Of a stretch of DNA of 64,000 nt, positions 28,974 through 38,207 are shown in pieces (position 1 is the first letter of the stretch; each line of letters begins with the position of its first letter). Under the pieces are notes generated by a model. The model did not search any database. It worked only from the letters and a program-made list of their open reading frames with translations, and was not told the DNA's origin. Source of the DNA: Ramlibacter monticola. Lineage in GTDB: Bacteria > Pseudomonadota > Gammaproteobacteria > Burkholderiales > Burkholderiaceae_C. The stretch is from positions 557,001 to 621,000 of the forward strand of contig NZ_JAEQNE010000003.1 in NCBI RefSeq assembly GCF_016722785.1. Direction: 5' to 3'. The translations under genes were made by a program, and so were the position numbers.

Positions 28974-29416
28974 TCCTCGAATCCATCCTCGCCTTCCTGC
29001 ACCTGTCCGCGATCTTCGCCCTGATCGTCTTCGCCACCAGCGAGGCGGCGCTGTGCCGCACGGAGTGGATCAACGCGCGGGTCGTCGAGCGGCTGGTGCG
29101 GGTGGACCGCATCTACTGGGTCGCGCTGCTCGCGGTGGTGCTCACCGGGCTGGCGCGGGCCGCCTGGGGCATCAAGGGCGCGGGCTGGTACTGGACCAAC
29201 TGGCTGCTGCACCTGAAGCTCACGGCGACGGTGGTCCTCCTCGCGCTGTCGCTGCGCCCGACGCTGCGGTTCCGCCGCTGGCGGGCGGCCCTGCCGGCCC
29301 TGCCGACGGAAGGCGAGGTCACGCAGGTGCGGCGGATGGTCATGGTCAGCACGCACATCGTGCCGCTGATCCCGCTGGCGGCGGTGTTCCTGGCCCGGGG
29401 CTTCGGCGGCAGGTAG
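28970..29416 (+). CDS. DUF2214 family membrane protein
   Basis: 148 residues with four hydrophobic segments. ILESILAFLHLSAIFALIVFATSEAALCR leads, followed by IYWVALLAVVLTGLARAAWG, WLLHLKLTATVVLLALSL, and a last segment IVPLIPLAAVFLARG. The pattern fits the DUF2214 family of small inner-membrane proteins, whose role is unknown. The start is set by the ATGA overlap with the LysR gene. The gene ends 41 bases before argS. Confidence 0.8.
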   Translation: MILESILAFLHLSAIFALIVFATSEAALCRTEWINARVVERLVRVDRIYWVALLAVVLTGLARAAWGIKGAGWYWTNWLLHLKLTATVVLLALSLRPTLRFRRWRAALPALPTEGEVTQVRRMVMVSTHIVPLIPLAAVFLARGFGGR

Positions 29417-29457
29417 CCGCTCACAGGTGGGTTACACCCCCCTCGTAAAATCCCCCG

Positions 29458-31131
29458 ATGCTCCAAGCGAAACAAGAACTGCTCGCCGCCCTCGCGGCCG
29501 GGCTGGAACAGCTGTCGCCGGGTGCCGGCGAGAAGGCTGCGTTCGAAAGCCCCAAGGTCGCCGCCCACGGCGACTTCGCCGTCACCGCCGCGATGCAGCT
29601 CGCCAAGCCCCTCAAGCGCAACCCGCGCCAGGTGGCCGAAGCCCTGCGTGAAAGCCTGCTGGCCGCGCCCGCGTTCCAGCAATGGGCCGAAGCGGTCGAG
29701 ATCGCCGGCCCGGGCTTCCTCAACGTCCGCCTCAAGGCGGCCGCCAAGCAGCAGGTCGTGCGCGAGGTGCTCGCCGCCGCCGGCGGCTTCGGCCAGCAGC
29801 CGCTGCACGGCCGCCGCGTCCTGGTCGAATTCGTCTCGGCCAATCCCACGGGGCCGCTGCACGTCGGCCACGGCCGCCAGGGCGCGCTGGGCGACGCGAT
29901 CTGCAACCTCTACGCCACCCAGGGCTGGAACGTCCACCGCGAGTTCTATTACAACGACGCGGGGGTGCAGATCCAGACCCTGGCCACCAGCGTGCAACTG
30001 CGCGCCCGCGGCCTCAAGCCGGGCGATGCCGGCTGGCCCGAGGCCGCCTACAACGGCGACTACATCCAGGACATCGCCGACGACTTCCTGGCGAAGAAGA
30101 CGGTCCGGTCGGACGACCGCGAGTACACGGCCAGCGGCGATGCCGAGGATCTGGACGGCATCCGCCAGTTCGCCGTGGCCTACCTGCGCCACGAACAGGA
30201 CCTGGACCTGCAGGCCTTCGCCGTGCGCTTCGACCAGTACTACCTCGAGTCCAGCCTCTACACCAGCGGCAAGGTCGACACGGTGGTGCAGCGCCTGCGC
30301 GACAACGGCAAGACCTACGAGCACGAAGGCGCGCTGTGGCTCAAGTCGACCGAGTACGGCGACGACAAGGACCGCGTCATGCGCAAGGGCGACGGCACCT
30401 ACACCTACTTCGTGCCGGACGTCGCGTACCACATCACCAAGTGGGAGCGCGGCTTCACCAAGGTCGTGAACATCCAGGGCACCGACCACCACGGGACCAT
30501 CGCGCGCGTGCGCGCCGGCCTGCAGGCCGCCGGCGTCGGCGTGCCCGAGGGCTACCCCGACTACGTGCTGCACACCATGGTGCGCGTGATGCGCGGCGGC
30601 CAGGAGGTCAAGATCTCCAAGCGGGCCGGCAGCTACGTGACCCTGCGCGACCTGATCGAGTGGACCAGCAAGGACGCGGTGCGCTTCTTCCTGCTGTCGC
30701 GAAAGCCCGACACCGAATACGTGTTCGACGTCGACCTGGCACTGGCGCAGAACAACGACAACCCCGTGTATTACGTCCAGTATGCGCACGCGCGCATCTG
30801 CTCCGTCCTGGCCGCCTGGGGCGGCGACGCGGCGACGCTGCCGGGCGCCGACCTGTCCTCGCTGGAGCACCCGGCCGCGTTGAACCTGATGCTGCAGCTG
30901 GCACGCTACCCCGACGTGCTGGCCGCCGCGGCCGCGGATTTCGCGCCGCACGACATCACCTTCTACCTGCGCGAGCTGGCCGCGGCCTACCACAGCTACT
31001 ACGACAGCGAACGGATCCTGGTGGACGACGAAACCCTGAAGCGGGCGCGGCTGGCCCTCGTGGCCGCGGTCGCGCAGGTATTGCACAATGGACTGGCTGT
31101 GCTGGGGGTGAGTGCCCCCCACAAGATGTGA
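29458..31131 (+). CDS. argS: Arginyl-tRNA synthetase
   Basis: 557-residue class I synthetase that charges tRNA-Arg. HVGH at residues 135-138 within [20 protein letters not shown] is the HIGH motif. The KMSKS loop is replaced by [12 protein letters not shown], a variation usual in this family. [12 protein letters not shown] and the C-terminal anticodon-binding helices are present. The next gene, for a SPOR protein, begins 2 bases after the stop, so the two are co-transcribed; argS-SPOR-dsbA is a familiar order in Comamonadaceae. Confidence 0.98.
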   Translation: MLQAKQELLAALAAGLEQLSPGAGEKAAFESPKVAAHGDFAVTAAMQLAKPLKRNPRQVAEALRESLLAAPAFQQWAEAVEIAGPGFLNVRLKAAAKQQVVREVLAAAGGFGQQPLHGRRVLVEFVSANPTGPLHVGHGRQGALGDAICNLYATQGWNVHREFYYNDAGVQIQTLATSVQLRARGLKPGDAGWPEAAYNGDYIQDIADDFLAKKTVRSDDREYTASGDAEDLDGIRQFAVAYLRHEQDLDLQAFAVRFDQYYLESSLYTSGKVDTVVQRLRDNGKTYEHEGALWLKSTEYGDDKDRVMRKGDGTYTYFVPDVAYHITKWERGFTKVVNIQGTDHHGTIARVRAGLQAAGVGVPEGYPDYVLHTMVRVMRGGQEVKISKRAGSYVTLRDLIEWTSKDAVRFFLLSRKPDTEYVFDVDLALAQNNDNPVYYVQYAHARICSVLAAWGGDAATLPGADLSSLEHPAALNLMLQLARYPDVLAAAAADFAPHDITFYLRELAAAYHSYYDSERILVDDETLKRARLALVAAVAQVLHNGLAVLGVSAPHKM

Positions 31132-31133
31132 GC

Positions 31134-31790
31134 ATGAAACAGAAGCAAAGCGGCAACGTTTTCGTCGGAATCATCATCGGCGTGGTCCTGGGGCTCGCCG
31201 CCGCCCTCGCGGTGGCGGTGTACGTCACCAAGGTCCCGGTCCCCTTCCTGAACAAGGGCCCCAGCCGCTCGGCGGAGCAGGATGCCGCCGAGTCCCGCAA
31301 GAACCAGAACTGGGATCCGAACGCGCCCCTGTACGGCAAGAACCCGGCCAAGCCGCTGCCGCCCGCGCCGGGCGTGGCGGCCTCCGCGCCGGCCGCGCCC
31401 GCCGCGCAGGCGCCCAAGCCGGCCGAGACGAAGGAAGCGGAAAGGCCGAAGGAGAAGGACAAGGAGCCCGTGCCGCCCGCGGTGGCCGGCCGTCCGGCCC
31501 CGGCCGACCCGCTGGGCGAGCTCGCTGCCGCGCGGGCCGGCGGCGGCAGCGATCCCTTCCTCTATTTCGTGCAGGCCGGTGCCTTCCGCACGCCGGAGGA
31601 CGCCGAGGCGCAGCGCGCCAAGCTGTCCCTCATGGGCATCGAGGCCAAGGTCACGGAGCGCGAGCAGTCCGGCCGGCAGGTCTTCCGGGTGCGCGTCGGC
31701 CCCTTCAGCAGCAAGGACGACGCCGACCGCCAGAAGGAAAAGCTGGACGCCGGCGGCTTCGAAACCGCGCTGGTGCGCGTGCAGCGCTGA
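31134..31790 (+). CDS. SPOR-domain membrane protein (FtsN-like)
   Basis: 218 residues. A short cytoplasmic start (KQKQSGN) is followed by one membrane segment (VFVGIIIGVVLGLAAALAVAVYV), a long Pro/Ala/Lys-rich linker, and a C-terminal SPOR domain beginning FLYFVQAGAFRTPEDAEAQRAKL and including VFRVRVGPFSSKDDAD. SPOR domains bind denuded septal peptidoglycan, so a division-site role is likely. It is shorter than E. coli FtsN and sits between argS and dsbA. Whether it is the functional FtsN is not certain. Confidence 0.88.
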   Translation: MKQKQSGNVFVGIIIGVVLGLAAALAVAVYVTKVPVPFLNKGPSRSAEQDAAESRKNQNWDPNAPLYGKNPAKPLPPAPGVAASAPAAPAAQAPKPAETKEAERPKEKDKEPVPPAVAGRPAPADPLGELAAARAGGGSDPFLYFVQAGAFRTPEDAEAQRAKLSLMGIEAKVTEREQSGRQVFRVRVGPFSSKDDADRQKEKLDAGGFETALVRVQR

Positions 31791-31849
31791 GCGGCCGCGG
31801 AACCAAGCCCGCGCGCGCCGCTCACAGGGAGTTCAAGGAGTCACAAGCA

Positions 31850-32503
31850 ATGAATCGACGGGAATTTTCGGTGGCCACCGGCGCCGTGCTGGGAGCTGCC
31901 GCCCTGGGCCTGCCGGGGCTCGTGCTGGCGCAGGGCCGGCCTGAAGAGGGCAAGCACTTCCGCCGCCTGGACAAGATCGTCCCGCCGGACGGCGCGCCGG
32001 CCGGCAAGATCGAGGTGATCGAGTTCTTCTGGTACAGCTGCCCGCACTGCAACGCCTTCGAGCCCAAGCTCGCCGCCTGGGCGAAGAAGCTGCCCCAGGA
32101 CGTGTACTTCCACCGCGTGCCGGTCGCCTTCCGCGACGACTTCGTGCCGCAGCAGCGCCTGTACTACGCGCTGGAGGCGCTGGGCAAGGTCGAAGAGCTG
32201 CACGCCAGGGTCTTCGACGAGATCCACAACAAGCGCCAGCCGACCAACCGCGAAGACCTGATCCTGGCCTTCGTCGAGAAGAACGGCGTCGACCGGGCCC
32301 GATTCCAGGAGGCCTACAACTCCTTCACGGTCCAGACCAAGGCGCGCCGCGCCCGCCAGCTGCAGGACCAGTACGAAGTGCAGGGCGTTCCCGCCATGGG
32401 CATCGCCGGGCGCTGGTACACGGACGGCGACCTCTCCGGCAACATGGACCGCTGCCTGCAGGTGGTGGACTTCCTGGTTTCCGAGGCGCGCAAGGCCAAG
32501 TAG
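31850..32503 (+). CDS. dsbA: Thiol:disulfide interchange protein DsbA
   Basis: 217 residues. A signal of twin-arginine appearance (NRREFSVATGAVLGAAALG, ending LVLAQG) is followed by a thioredoxin-fold domain whose active site is Cys64-Pro-His-Cys67 in FFWYSCPHCNAF. The conserved cis-proline loop is EVQGVPAMGI. It oxidises cysteines of exported proteins in the periplasm. AGGGAG and AAGGAG tracts lie upstream of the ATG at 31850. The RR signal is unusual compared with the Sec/SRP signal of E. coli DsbA. A terminator follows. Confidence 0.95.
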   Translation: MNRREFSVATGAVLGAAALGLPGLVLAQGRPEEGKHFRRLDKIVPPDGAPAGKIEVIEFFWYSCPHCNAFEPKLAAWAKKLPQDVYFHRVPVAFRDDFVPQQRLYYALEALGKVEELHARVFDEIHNKRQPTNREDLILAFVEKNGVDRARFQEAYNSFTVQTKARRARQLQDQYEVQGVPAMGIAGRWYTDGDLSGNMDRCLQVVDFLVSEARKAK

Positions 32504-32547
32504 CAGGCCAGGAATAAAGCACGGCAAGATGGCTTGCCAGTCGTCGA

Positions 32548-32573
32548 AAGAGCCCGCGGACGCGGGCTTTTTC
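32548..32573 (+). terminator. Rho-independent terminator after dsbA
   Basis: AGCCCGCG and CGCGGGCT form a strong stem directly followed by TTTTC, 45 bases after the dsbA stop and before lptA. This separates the argS-SPOR-dsbA transcript from lptAB-rpoN. Confidence 0.8.
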
Positions 32574-32612
32574 ATCTGGGATGGATACAATCGCAGCAAG
32601 ATTCGTGCCTTT

Positions 32613-33269
32613 ATGAACAAGAAGCCTGCCTGTCTCGCCATCGCACTCCTCCTGGTCCTGGCCGTCGTCCCCGCCGGCGCCGAGAAGGCCGACCGCACCA
32701 AGCCCATGAACGTGGAGGCCGACACCTTGCGCTACGACGACCTGCAGCAGACCAGCGTGTTCACGGGCAAGGTGGTGGTGACCAAGGGCACGATCGTCAT
32801 CCGCGGGGCGAAGATGGTGGTCCGGCAGGATCCGGAGGGCTACCAGTTCGGCACCGTGACGGCCGAGGCCGGCCGGCTGGCCTTCTTCCGCCAGAAGCGC
32901 GACGGCGTCGAGGAATTCATCGAGGGCGAGGCCGAGACCATCGAGTACGACGGCAAGGCCGACAAGGTCCGCTTCATCGGCCGCGCCGAGATGCGGCGGC
33001 TGCGCGGCGCCACGATCAACGACGAGACCAGCGGCGCCGTCATCACCTACGACAACACCAACGACCAGTTCACGGTCGATGGCGCGGTCGCCGGCACCGC
33101 CACGCCGGCCAATCCGGGCGGCCGCGTGCGCGCCACGCTGGCGCCGCGCCCGACGGCCTCCGCGCCGGCCGGGGCCGCTTCCGGCCCGCGCGCGGCGGCG
33201 GTGCTCCCGGCCCAGCCGGCGTCCGCCCGCCTGCGCGCCACGCCCAACCTGCCCCCGGAGACCCGCTGA
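32613..33269 (+). CDS. lptA: Lipopolysaccharide transport periplasmic protein LptA
   Basis: 218 residues. A signal peptide ([16 protein letters not shown]) is followed by the OstA/LptA beta-jellyroll: [40 protein letters not shown]. It forms the periplasmic bridge carrying LPS from LptC to LptD. The end is an Ala/Pro-rich tail longer than usual. The start at 32613 is chosen over an earlier in-frame one because it begins the signal peptide. It runs directly into lptB (one-base overlap, TGATG). The usual upstream kdsC-lptC genes are not here. Confidence 0.92.
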   Translation: MNKKPACLAIALLLVLAVVPAGAEKADRTKPMNVEADTLRYDDLQQTSVFTGKVVVTKGTIVIRGAKMVVRQDPEGYQFGTVTAEAGRLAFFRQKRDGVEEFIEGEAETIEYDGKADKVRFIGRAEMRRLRGATINDETSGAVITYDNTNDQFTVDGAVAGTATPANPGGRVRATLAPRPTASAPAGAASGPRAAAVLPAQPASARLRATPNLPPETR

Positions 33270-34054
33270 TGGGCGACTCCGAGACCGTCCACGTGGAAGC
33301 GCCCGTCGTGGTGGCCAGCCGGCTGGAGGCGCGCCACCTGCAGAAGTCGTATGGCGGCCGCAACGTCGTGAAGGATGTGACGCTGGCCGTGGACAACGGC
33401 GAGGTGGTGGGCCTGCTCGGGCCCAACGGCGCGGGGAAGACAACTTCCTTCTACATGATCGTGGGGCTGGTGCGCGCCGACGGCGGCGAGATCTCCATCG
33501 ACGGCAGGTCGGTGGAGCACATGCCGATCCACCGCCGCTCGCGCCTGGGCCTGTCCTACCTGCCGCAGGAAGCGTCGATCTTCCGCAAGCTCAACGTGGC
33601 CGAGAACGTGCGCGCCGTGCTGGAATTGCAGCAGGGGCCGGACGGCAAGCGGCTGCCCGGCAGCGAGATCGAGCGCCGCCTGACCGGCCTGCTGCAGGAC
33701 CTGCGGGTCGATCACCTGCGCGATTCGCCGGCGGTGGCGCTGTCGGGCGGCGAACGACGCCGGGTCGAGATCGCCCGGGCGCTGGCCACCCAGCCGCGCT
33801 TCATCCTGCTGGACGAACCCTTCGCCGGCATCGATCCGATCGCCGTGATCGAGATCCAGCGGATCATCGGCTTCCTCAAGTCGCGTGGCATCGGCGTGCT
33901 GATCACCGACCATAACGTTCGGGAAACCCTCGGGATCTGCGATCACGCGTACATCATCAGCGAAGGGCGCGTGCTGGCGCAGGGAACGCCGGCCGATATT
34001 GTGAATAACGCGGATGTGCGCCGGGTCTACCTCGGCGAACATTTCCGGATGTAG
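33269..34054 (+). CDS. lptB: LPS export ABC transporter ATPase LptB
   Basis: 261 residues. Walker A is GPNGAGKTT, the signature is [15 protein letters not shown], Walker B is [12 protein letters not shown] and the switch histidine lies in [19 protein letters not shown] at the C-terminus is typical of LptB. With LptF and LptG it powers LPS extraction from the inner membrane. About 20 extra residues precede the ABC domain. The start overlaps the lptA stop; rpoN follows 26 bases later, the classical lptA-lptB-rpoN order. Confidence 0.97.
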   Translation: MGDSETVHVEAPVVVASRLEARHLQKSYGGRNVVKDVTLAVDNGEVVGLLGPNGAGKTTSFYMIVGLVRADGGEISIDGRSVEHMPIHRRSRLGLSYLPQEASIFRKLNVAENVRAVLELQQGPDGKRLPGSEIERRLTGLLQDLRVDHLRDSPAVALSGGERRRVEIARALATQPRFILLDEPFAGIDPIAVIEIQRIIGFLKSRGIGVLITDHNVRETLGICDHAYIISEGRVLAQGTPADIVNNADVRRVYLGEHFRM

Positions 34055-34080
34055 GGGTAGAGGGGAATGACGGGAGGAGA

Positions 34081-35658
34081 ATGAAGCAGGGACTGGCACT
34101 TCGTGTCTCGCAGCACCTGGCGCTGACACCGCAGCTCCAGCAGTCGATCCGGCTGCTGCAGCTGTCCACGCTGGAACTGGGCCAGGAAGTCCAGCAGATG
34201 CTGGACGAGAATCCCTTCCTGGAGGTCCAGTCCGAGGACGCCGGGGAGGAGTTCGGCATTGCCGTGGCCGACCAGCGCGCGGCGGTCGACGAGCCCGAGA
34301 CCGGCTTCGAGGGCGCGACCGCCGGCGTGCAGGAAAGCGCGACCACCACTTCTTCCACTTCCTCCGAGACGGAATCCGAAGGCGGCGACTACGCCAGCGA
34401 CGACCCGAGCTGGGAAGGCGATGGCAGCACCGAGACCGTGCCCGACGACGGCGAGTGGGGCGGCGAAGCCCCGGCGGCCAAGCGCAACAACAACGGCGAC
34501 GACGACGAAGTGGACGCGACCGAGCTCGCCCGCGGCAACGAGTCGCTGCAGTCCTGGCTGCACCGCCAGGCGCTGGCGCTGCGCCTCGGCGAGGTCGACC
34601 GCATGGCGCTGCGCTTCCTGATCGAATCGCTCAACGACGACGGCTACCTCGAGGAACCGCTGGAGGAACTGGCCGCCGGCCTCGCTCCCGACGACCTGGA
34701 GCAGCAGGAAGAACTGGTGCACCGCTTCACGGTGGCGCTGCGACTGCTGCAGACGCTGGACCCGCCCGGCGTCGGCGCCCGCAACCTGTCCGAATGCCTG
34801 ACGCTGCAGCTCAAGGCCATGCAGCAGGACGAGGAGGACGAGGACGTCGCGGCCTGCGCCGCGGCGCTCAAGATCTGCCAGCAGTCGATCGACCTGCTCG
34901 CCAAGCGTGACGTCAAGCGGCTGGCCCAGCTGTGCGGCGAGGCGGAGGCTTGCGTGCGCGCGGCGATCGGCCTGATCACGCGGCTGGAGCCCAAGCCGGG
35001 CCGGCGCTTCATCGACGTCGAGCGCAACGTCGTGGTGCCGGACGTGATCGTCACCCAGGTGGGCCGCGGCTCGCGCGCCAACTTCCGGGTGCAGCTCAAT
35101 CCCGACGTGATGCCGCGGCTGCGCGTGCACGACGTCTATGCCGGCGCGCTCAAGTCGCACCGGGGCGAGGGCCACCAGGCGCTGCAGCAGCGGCTGCAGG
35201 AGGCCCGCTGGTTCATCAAGAACATCCAGCAGCGCTTCGACACCATCCTGCGCGTGTCCACCGCCATCGTGGAGCGGCAGCGCAACTTCTTCATCCACGG
35301 CGAGCTGGCGATGCGCCCGCTGGTGCTGCGCGAGATCGCCGCCGAACTGGGCCTGCACGAATCCACCATCTCGCGCGTGACCACGGCCAAGTACATGTCC
35401 ACGCCTTTCGGCACCTTCGAGCTGAAGTACTTCTTCGGCTCGGCGCTGGGCACCGAGACCGGCGGCAACGCCTCCAGCACCGCGGTGCGGGCGCTGATCA
35501 AGCAGTTCGTCGCCGCCGAGAACGCCAAGAAGCCGCTGTCGGACAGCCAGATCTCCGAGATGCTGAAGGAGCAGGGCATCGAGTGCGCCCGCCGCACGGT
35601 CGCCAAGTACCGCGAGGCGCTGCGGATCGCCCCCGCCAACCTGCGCAAGGCGCTGTGA
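34081..35658 (+). CDS. rpoN: RNA polymerase sigma-54 factor
   Basis: 525 residues. Region I is the glutamine-rich LRVSQHLALTPQLQQSIRLLQLSTLEL. An acidic, low-complexity linker follows at about residues 60-145. The C-terminal RpoN box ARRTVAKYRE lies at residues 503-512 and recognises the -24 element. It directs nitrogen and alternative-sigma transcription with enhancer-binding proteins. GGGAGGAGA lies directly before the ATG. The hpf/PTS genes that often follow rpoN are not present here; an RNA methyltransferase gene starts 1 base later. Confidence 0.98.
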   Translation: MKQGLALRVSQHLALTPQLQQSIRLLQLSTLELGQEVQQMLDENPFLEVQSEDAGEEFGIAVADQRAAVDEPETGFEGATAGVQESATTTSSTSSETESEGGDYASDDPSWEGDGSTETVPDDGEWGGEAPAAKRNNNGDDDEVDATELARGNESLQSWLHRQALALRLGEVDRMALRFLIESLNDDGYLEEPLEELAAGLAPDDLEQQEELVHRFTVALRLLQTLDPPGVGARNLSECLTLQLKAMQQDEEDEDVAACAAALKICQQSIDLLAKRDVKRLAQLCGEAEACVRAAIGLITRLEPKPGRRFIDVERNVVVPDVIVTQVGRGSRANFRVQLNPDVMPRLRVHDVYAGALKSHRGEGHQALQQRLQEARWFIKNIQQRFDTILRVSTAIVERQRNFFIHGELAMRPLVLREIAAELGLHESTISRVTTAKYMSTPFGTFELKYFFGSALGTETGGNASSTAVRALIKQFVAAENAKKPLSDSQISEMLKEQGIECARRTVAKYREALRIAPANLRKAL

Positions 35659-35659
35659 C

Positions 35660-36889
35660 GTGAGTTCCCTCCAACTGTTCCTCCCCTGCGCGGGAGGCGT
35701 CGAGACCTACCTGGCCGAGGAAGTCGCGCGCATCGCCGGCCCCTCCGCGCGCGAGCTGCGCACCGCCCGCGGCGGCGTCCAGCTCGCCGCCGGCTGGCCC
35801 GAGGTCATGAAGCTCAACCTGCACAGCCGCCTCGCGCAGCGCGTGCTGGTGCAGCTGGCGCACCGCCCGTACCGCGCCGAACCGGACCTCTACGAAGCCG
35901 CGTCCGCCGTCGCCTGGGAGGATTGGTTCACGCCGCGCGAGAGCTTCAAGATCGAGCTGACCGCGCACCAGAGCCCGCTCAAGAGCCTCAATTTCGCCGC
36001 TCTGCGCATCAAGGACGCCGTGGCCGACCGCTTCCGCGCGCGCGGCGGCGTGCGGCCCGACGTCGACACGCAGCGGCCCGCGGTGCGCCTGTTCGCCCAT
36101 CTCTCGGCCGAGGCCGTCACGCTCTACATCGACAGCTCCGGCGAGCCGCTGTTCAAGCGCGGCTGGCGCGAGGACAAGGGCGAGGCGCCGCTGAAGGAGA
36201 CGCTGGCCGCCGCCATCCTGGTCGCGAGCGGCTGGGACGCCACCGTGCCCCTGTACGACCCGTGCTGCGGCAGCGGCACCATCGCGATCGAGGCGGCGCA
36301 GCTCGCGTGCAACATCGCGCCCGGCCTGCTGCGGCGCTTCGGCTTTGAGCGCCTGCGGCCGCACCTGGCGGCGGACTGGGCCGCCCTGAAGGCGCAGGCG
36401 CAGGCCGCGCGGCGCGCGCCCACCGCGCCGGTGTTCGGCAGCGATGTCGCCTTCCGCATGGTCGATTTCGCGCAGCGCAACGCGCAGCGGGCCGGCGTCG
36501 GCGACGCCGTGCAACTGCGCGGCGGCGATGCGCTGCAGCGCATGCCGCCCTCGGAGCCGGGGGTCATGCTGCTCAATCCGCCCTACGGCGAGCGCATCGA
36601 GGCCGGCGGCATCGCGGGCCCCGGCCGCGGCGGCCGCGAGCGCGCCCAGATGGAGCAGGCGGGCGACTTCTTCGCCCAGCTCGCCACGCACTGGAAGCGC
36701 AACTACGCCGGCTGGACCGCCTGGGTGCTGTCGCCCGACGCGAAGCTGCCGGGTCGCATGCGGCTGAAAGAGACGCGCCGCGTCCCGATGTGGAACGGAC
36801 CGCTGGAATGCCGCCTGTTCCGCTTCGACATGGTGGCCGGCTCGGCCCGCGCACCGCGCGCCGGAGGCGAGGATGCAGCTGGTTCTTGA
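35660..36889 (+). CDS. THUMP-domain class I RNA methyltransferase (RlmL N-terminal-like)
   Basis: 409 residues. An N-terminal ferredoxin-like/THUMP region (FLPCAGGVETYLAEEVARIAG) is followed by a Rossmann methyltransferase domain. LYDPCCGSGTIAIEAAQLACNIAPGL is the SAM-binding motif and MLLNPPYGERI carries the NPPY catalytic motif for base N-methylation. It matches the COG0116 family, whose E. coli member RlmL modifies 23S G2445; the RlmK half is absent. The start is GTG, one base after the rpoN stop. The PIN gene overlaps its end by 17 bases. Confidence 0.9.
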   Translation: MSSLQLFLPCAGGVETYLAEEVARIAGPSARELRTARGGVQLAAGWPEVMKLNLHSRLAQRVLVQLAHRPYRAEPDLYEAASAVAWEDWFTPRESFKIELTAHQSPLKSLNFAALRIKDAVADRFRARGGVRPDVDTQRPAVRLFAHLSAEAVTLYIDSSGEPLFKRGWREDKGEAPLKETLAAAILVASGWDATVPLYDPCCGSGTIAIEAAQLACNIAPGLLRRFGFERLRPHLAADWAALKAQAQAARRAPTAPVFGSDVAFRMVDFAQRNAQRAGVGDAVQLRGGDALQRMPPSEPGVMLLNPPYGERIEAGGIAGPGRGGRERAQMEQAGDFFAQLATHWKRNYAGWTAWVLSPDAKLPGRMRLKETRRVPMWNGPLECRLFRFDMVAGSARAPRAGGEDAAGS

Positions 36890-37280
36890 CACCAACATCG
36901 TGCTGGACCTGCTGGTGTTCGATGACCCGCAGGTCCAGCCGCTGTCGCGGCGGCTCGGTGCCGGCGAGCTGCGCTGGCTGGCCACCGCCGCCATGCGCGA
37001 GGAACTGGCGCGCGTGCTGCGCTACCCCAAGCTGGCCGAGCGCGTCGCCTCCCAGCGCGGCGACGAGTCGGCCGTGCTGGCGGATTTCGACCGCCACGCC
37101 CGGCTGGTCGACGATCCACCCAGGGCCAGCGTCACCTGCGGCGACCCGGACGACCAGAAGTTCATCGACCTGGCGGTGGCGCACCGCTGCACCCTCCTGT
37201 CCAAGGACCGCGAGGTGCTGCGGATGAGGAAGCGGCTGGAGCGCCTGGAAGTCACCGCCACGGCCCGGTTCGCCGACTGA
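36873..37280 (+). CDS. PIN-domain protein, putative toxin-type nuclease
   Basis: 135 residues of the PIN family usually annotated as a putative toxin component. The acidic active-site residues are visible: Asp6 (LVLDTNIVLDLL), Glu44 (REELARVL), Asp93/94 (GDPDDQKFIDLA) and Asp112 (LSKDREVL). Such proteins cut RNA. No antitoxin gene lies next to it; instead it overlaps the end of an RNA methyltransferase gene by 17 bases. A housekeeping RNA-processing role is therefore as possible as a toxin role. Confidence 0.88.
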   Translation: MQLVLDTNIVLDLLVFDDPQVQPLSRRLGAGELRWLATAAMREELARVLRYPKLAERVASQRGDESAVLADFDRHARLVDDPPRASVTCGDPDDQKFIDLAVAHRCTLLSKDREVLRMRKRLERLEVTATARFAD

Positions 37281-37424
37281 GGCCGGGTTCGCCTCTTTCC
37301 CGCCCCGGACGGGGTGGGGTACTACGTCAGGGGTAGGCCGAAACCGCTGTCACAACCGTATCGTTCCGACAGGTACTCGGGCAGGCACGTGTCATGCTTG
37401 GTATCCAGAGAAGAGAGTGACATC

Positions 37425-37715
37425 GTGAACACTGCCCCCAACCCCCAACAGACGGAAGAACGCAATGCCAGGCTGGTGCGCAACCTGCTGGCGCTGCGCA
37501 TGGTGCTCGCCACGGACCAGATGCAGACGGGCAAATGGGGCGACCGGATCGCGGAAATCGACGAGGAACTGGCCATCCTGGGCCACGACATGAAGTCCAC
37601 CGCGGCCAGCGCCGCCGAGGGAATGCGCCGCACCTTCCTGCTACCGCGGCTCGTCAAGCAGCGCCGCGTGCGGGCCAACCACCGCGCGGCCACCCGGGCC
37701 GGGTCGCCCAACTGA
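37425..37715 (+). CDS. Small conserved-looking protein of unknown function
   Basis: 96 residues, not recognised. From the GTG at 37425 (AAGAGAG about 7 bases upstream) it is a mostly helical, charged protein (LVRNLLALRMVLATDQMQTGKWGDRIAEIDEELAIL) with a basic C-terminus (LPRLVKQRRVRANHRAATRAG). No signal or membrane segment is seen. An upstream in-frame ATG at 37314 would add 37 residues of unlikely composition. It stands alone, convergent with pncC. Confidence 0.55.
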   Translation: MNTAPNPQQTEERNARLVRNLLALRMVLATDQMQTGKWGDRIAEIDEELAILGHDMKSTAASAAEGMRRTFLLPRLVKQRRVRANHRAATRAGSPN

Positions 37716-37724
37716 GGCCCGCCC

Positions 37725-38207
37725 TCAGGGAAGCAATCCCAGCACGCGCTCCAGCGCGTGCTGCACCGCGGCAGCGCGGATCGCCGCCCGGTCGCCATCG
37801 AACAGGCGCGTTTCGCTGGACAGGTGGCCGTCCACCTGGAATCCGAACCACACCGTCCCCACCGGTTTTTGGGGATTTCCCCCAGTCGGCCCCGCAATTC
37901 CGGTGACTGCAACCGCCACCCGGGCCCGCGAATGGCGCACGGCGCCGAAGGCCATGGCGCGCGCGACGACCTCGCTGACCGCACCGTGCCGGGTGATCAA
38001 CTCCGGGTCGACGCCGAGCAGTTCCTGCTTGGCCTCGTTGGAATAGGTGACGAAGCCGCGCTCGAACCACAGGCTCGACCCGCCCAGGTCGGTGCAGGCG
38101 GCGGCGATCATGCCGCCGGTGCAGCTTTCGGCGGTCGCCATCATCCAGCCGCGCGCCAGCAGCGCCTCGGCGAGCCGCTCGCAGAGCGCCTCGGTGGCGG
38201 CGCTCAC
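37725..38207 (-). CDS. pncC: Nicotinamide-nucleotide amidohydrolase, CinA C-terminal type
   Basis: 160 residues. ATAESCTGGMIAAACTD contains the catalytic serine. VTYSNEAKQELLGV, GAVSEVVARAMAFGA and AVTGIAGPTGG are the remaining CinA-C signatures. It hydrolyses NMN to nicotinate mononucleotide, salvaging NAD breakdown products. The GTG at 38207 overlaps the pgpA stop by four bases (GTGA). The N-terminal MoCF-like CinA domain is absent, as in E. coli PncC. Confidence 0.93.
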   Translation of the reverse strand: MSAATEALCERLAEALLARGWMMATAESCTGGMIAAACTDLGGSSLWFERGFVTYSNEAKQELLGVDPELITRHGAVSEVVARAMAFGAVRHSRARVAVAVTGIAGPTGGNPQKPVGTVWFGFQVDGHLSSETRLFDGDRAAIRAAAVQHALERVLGLLP

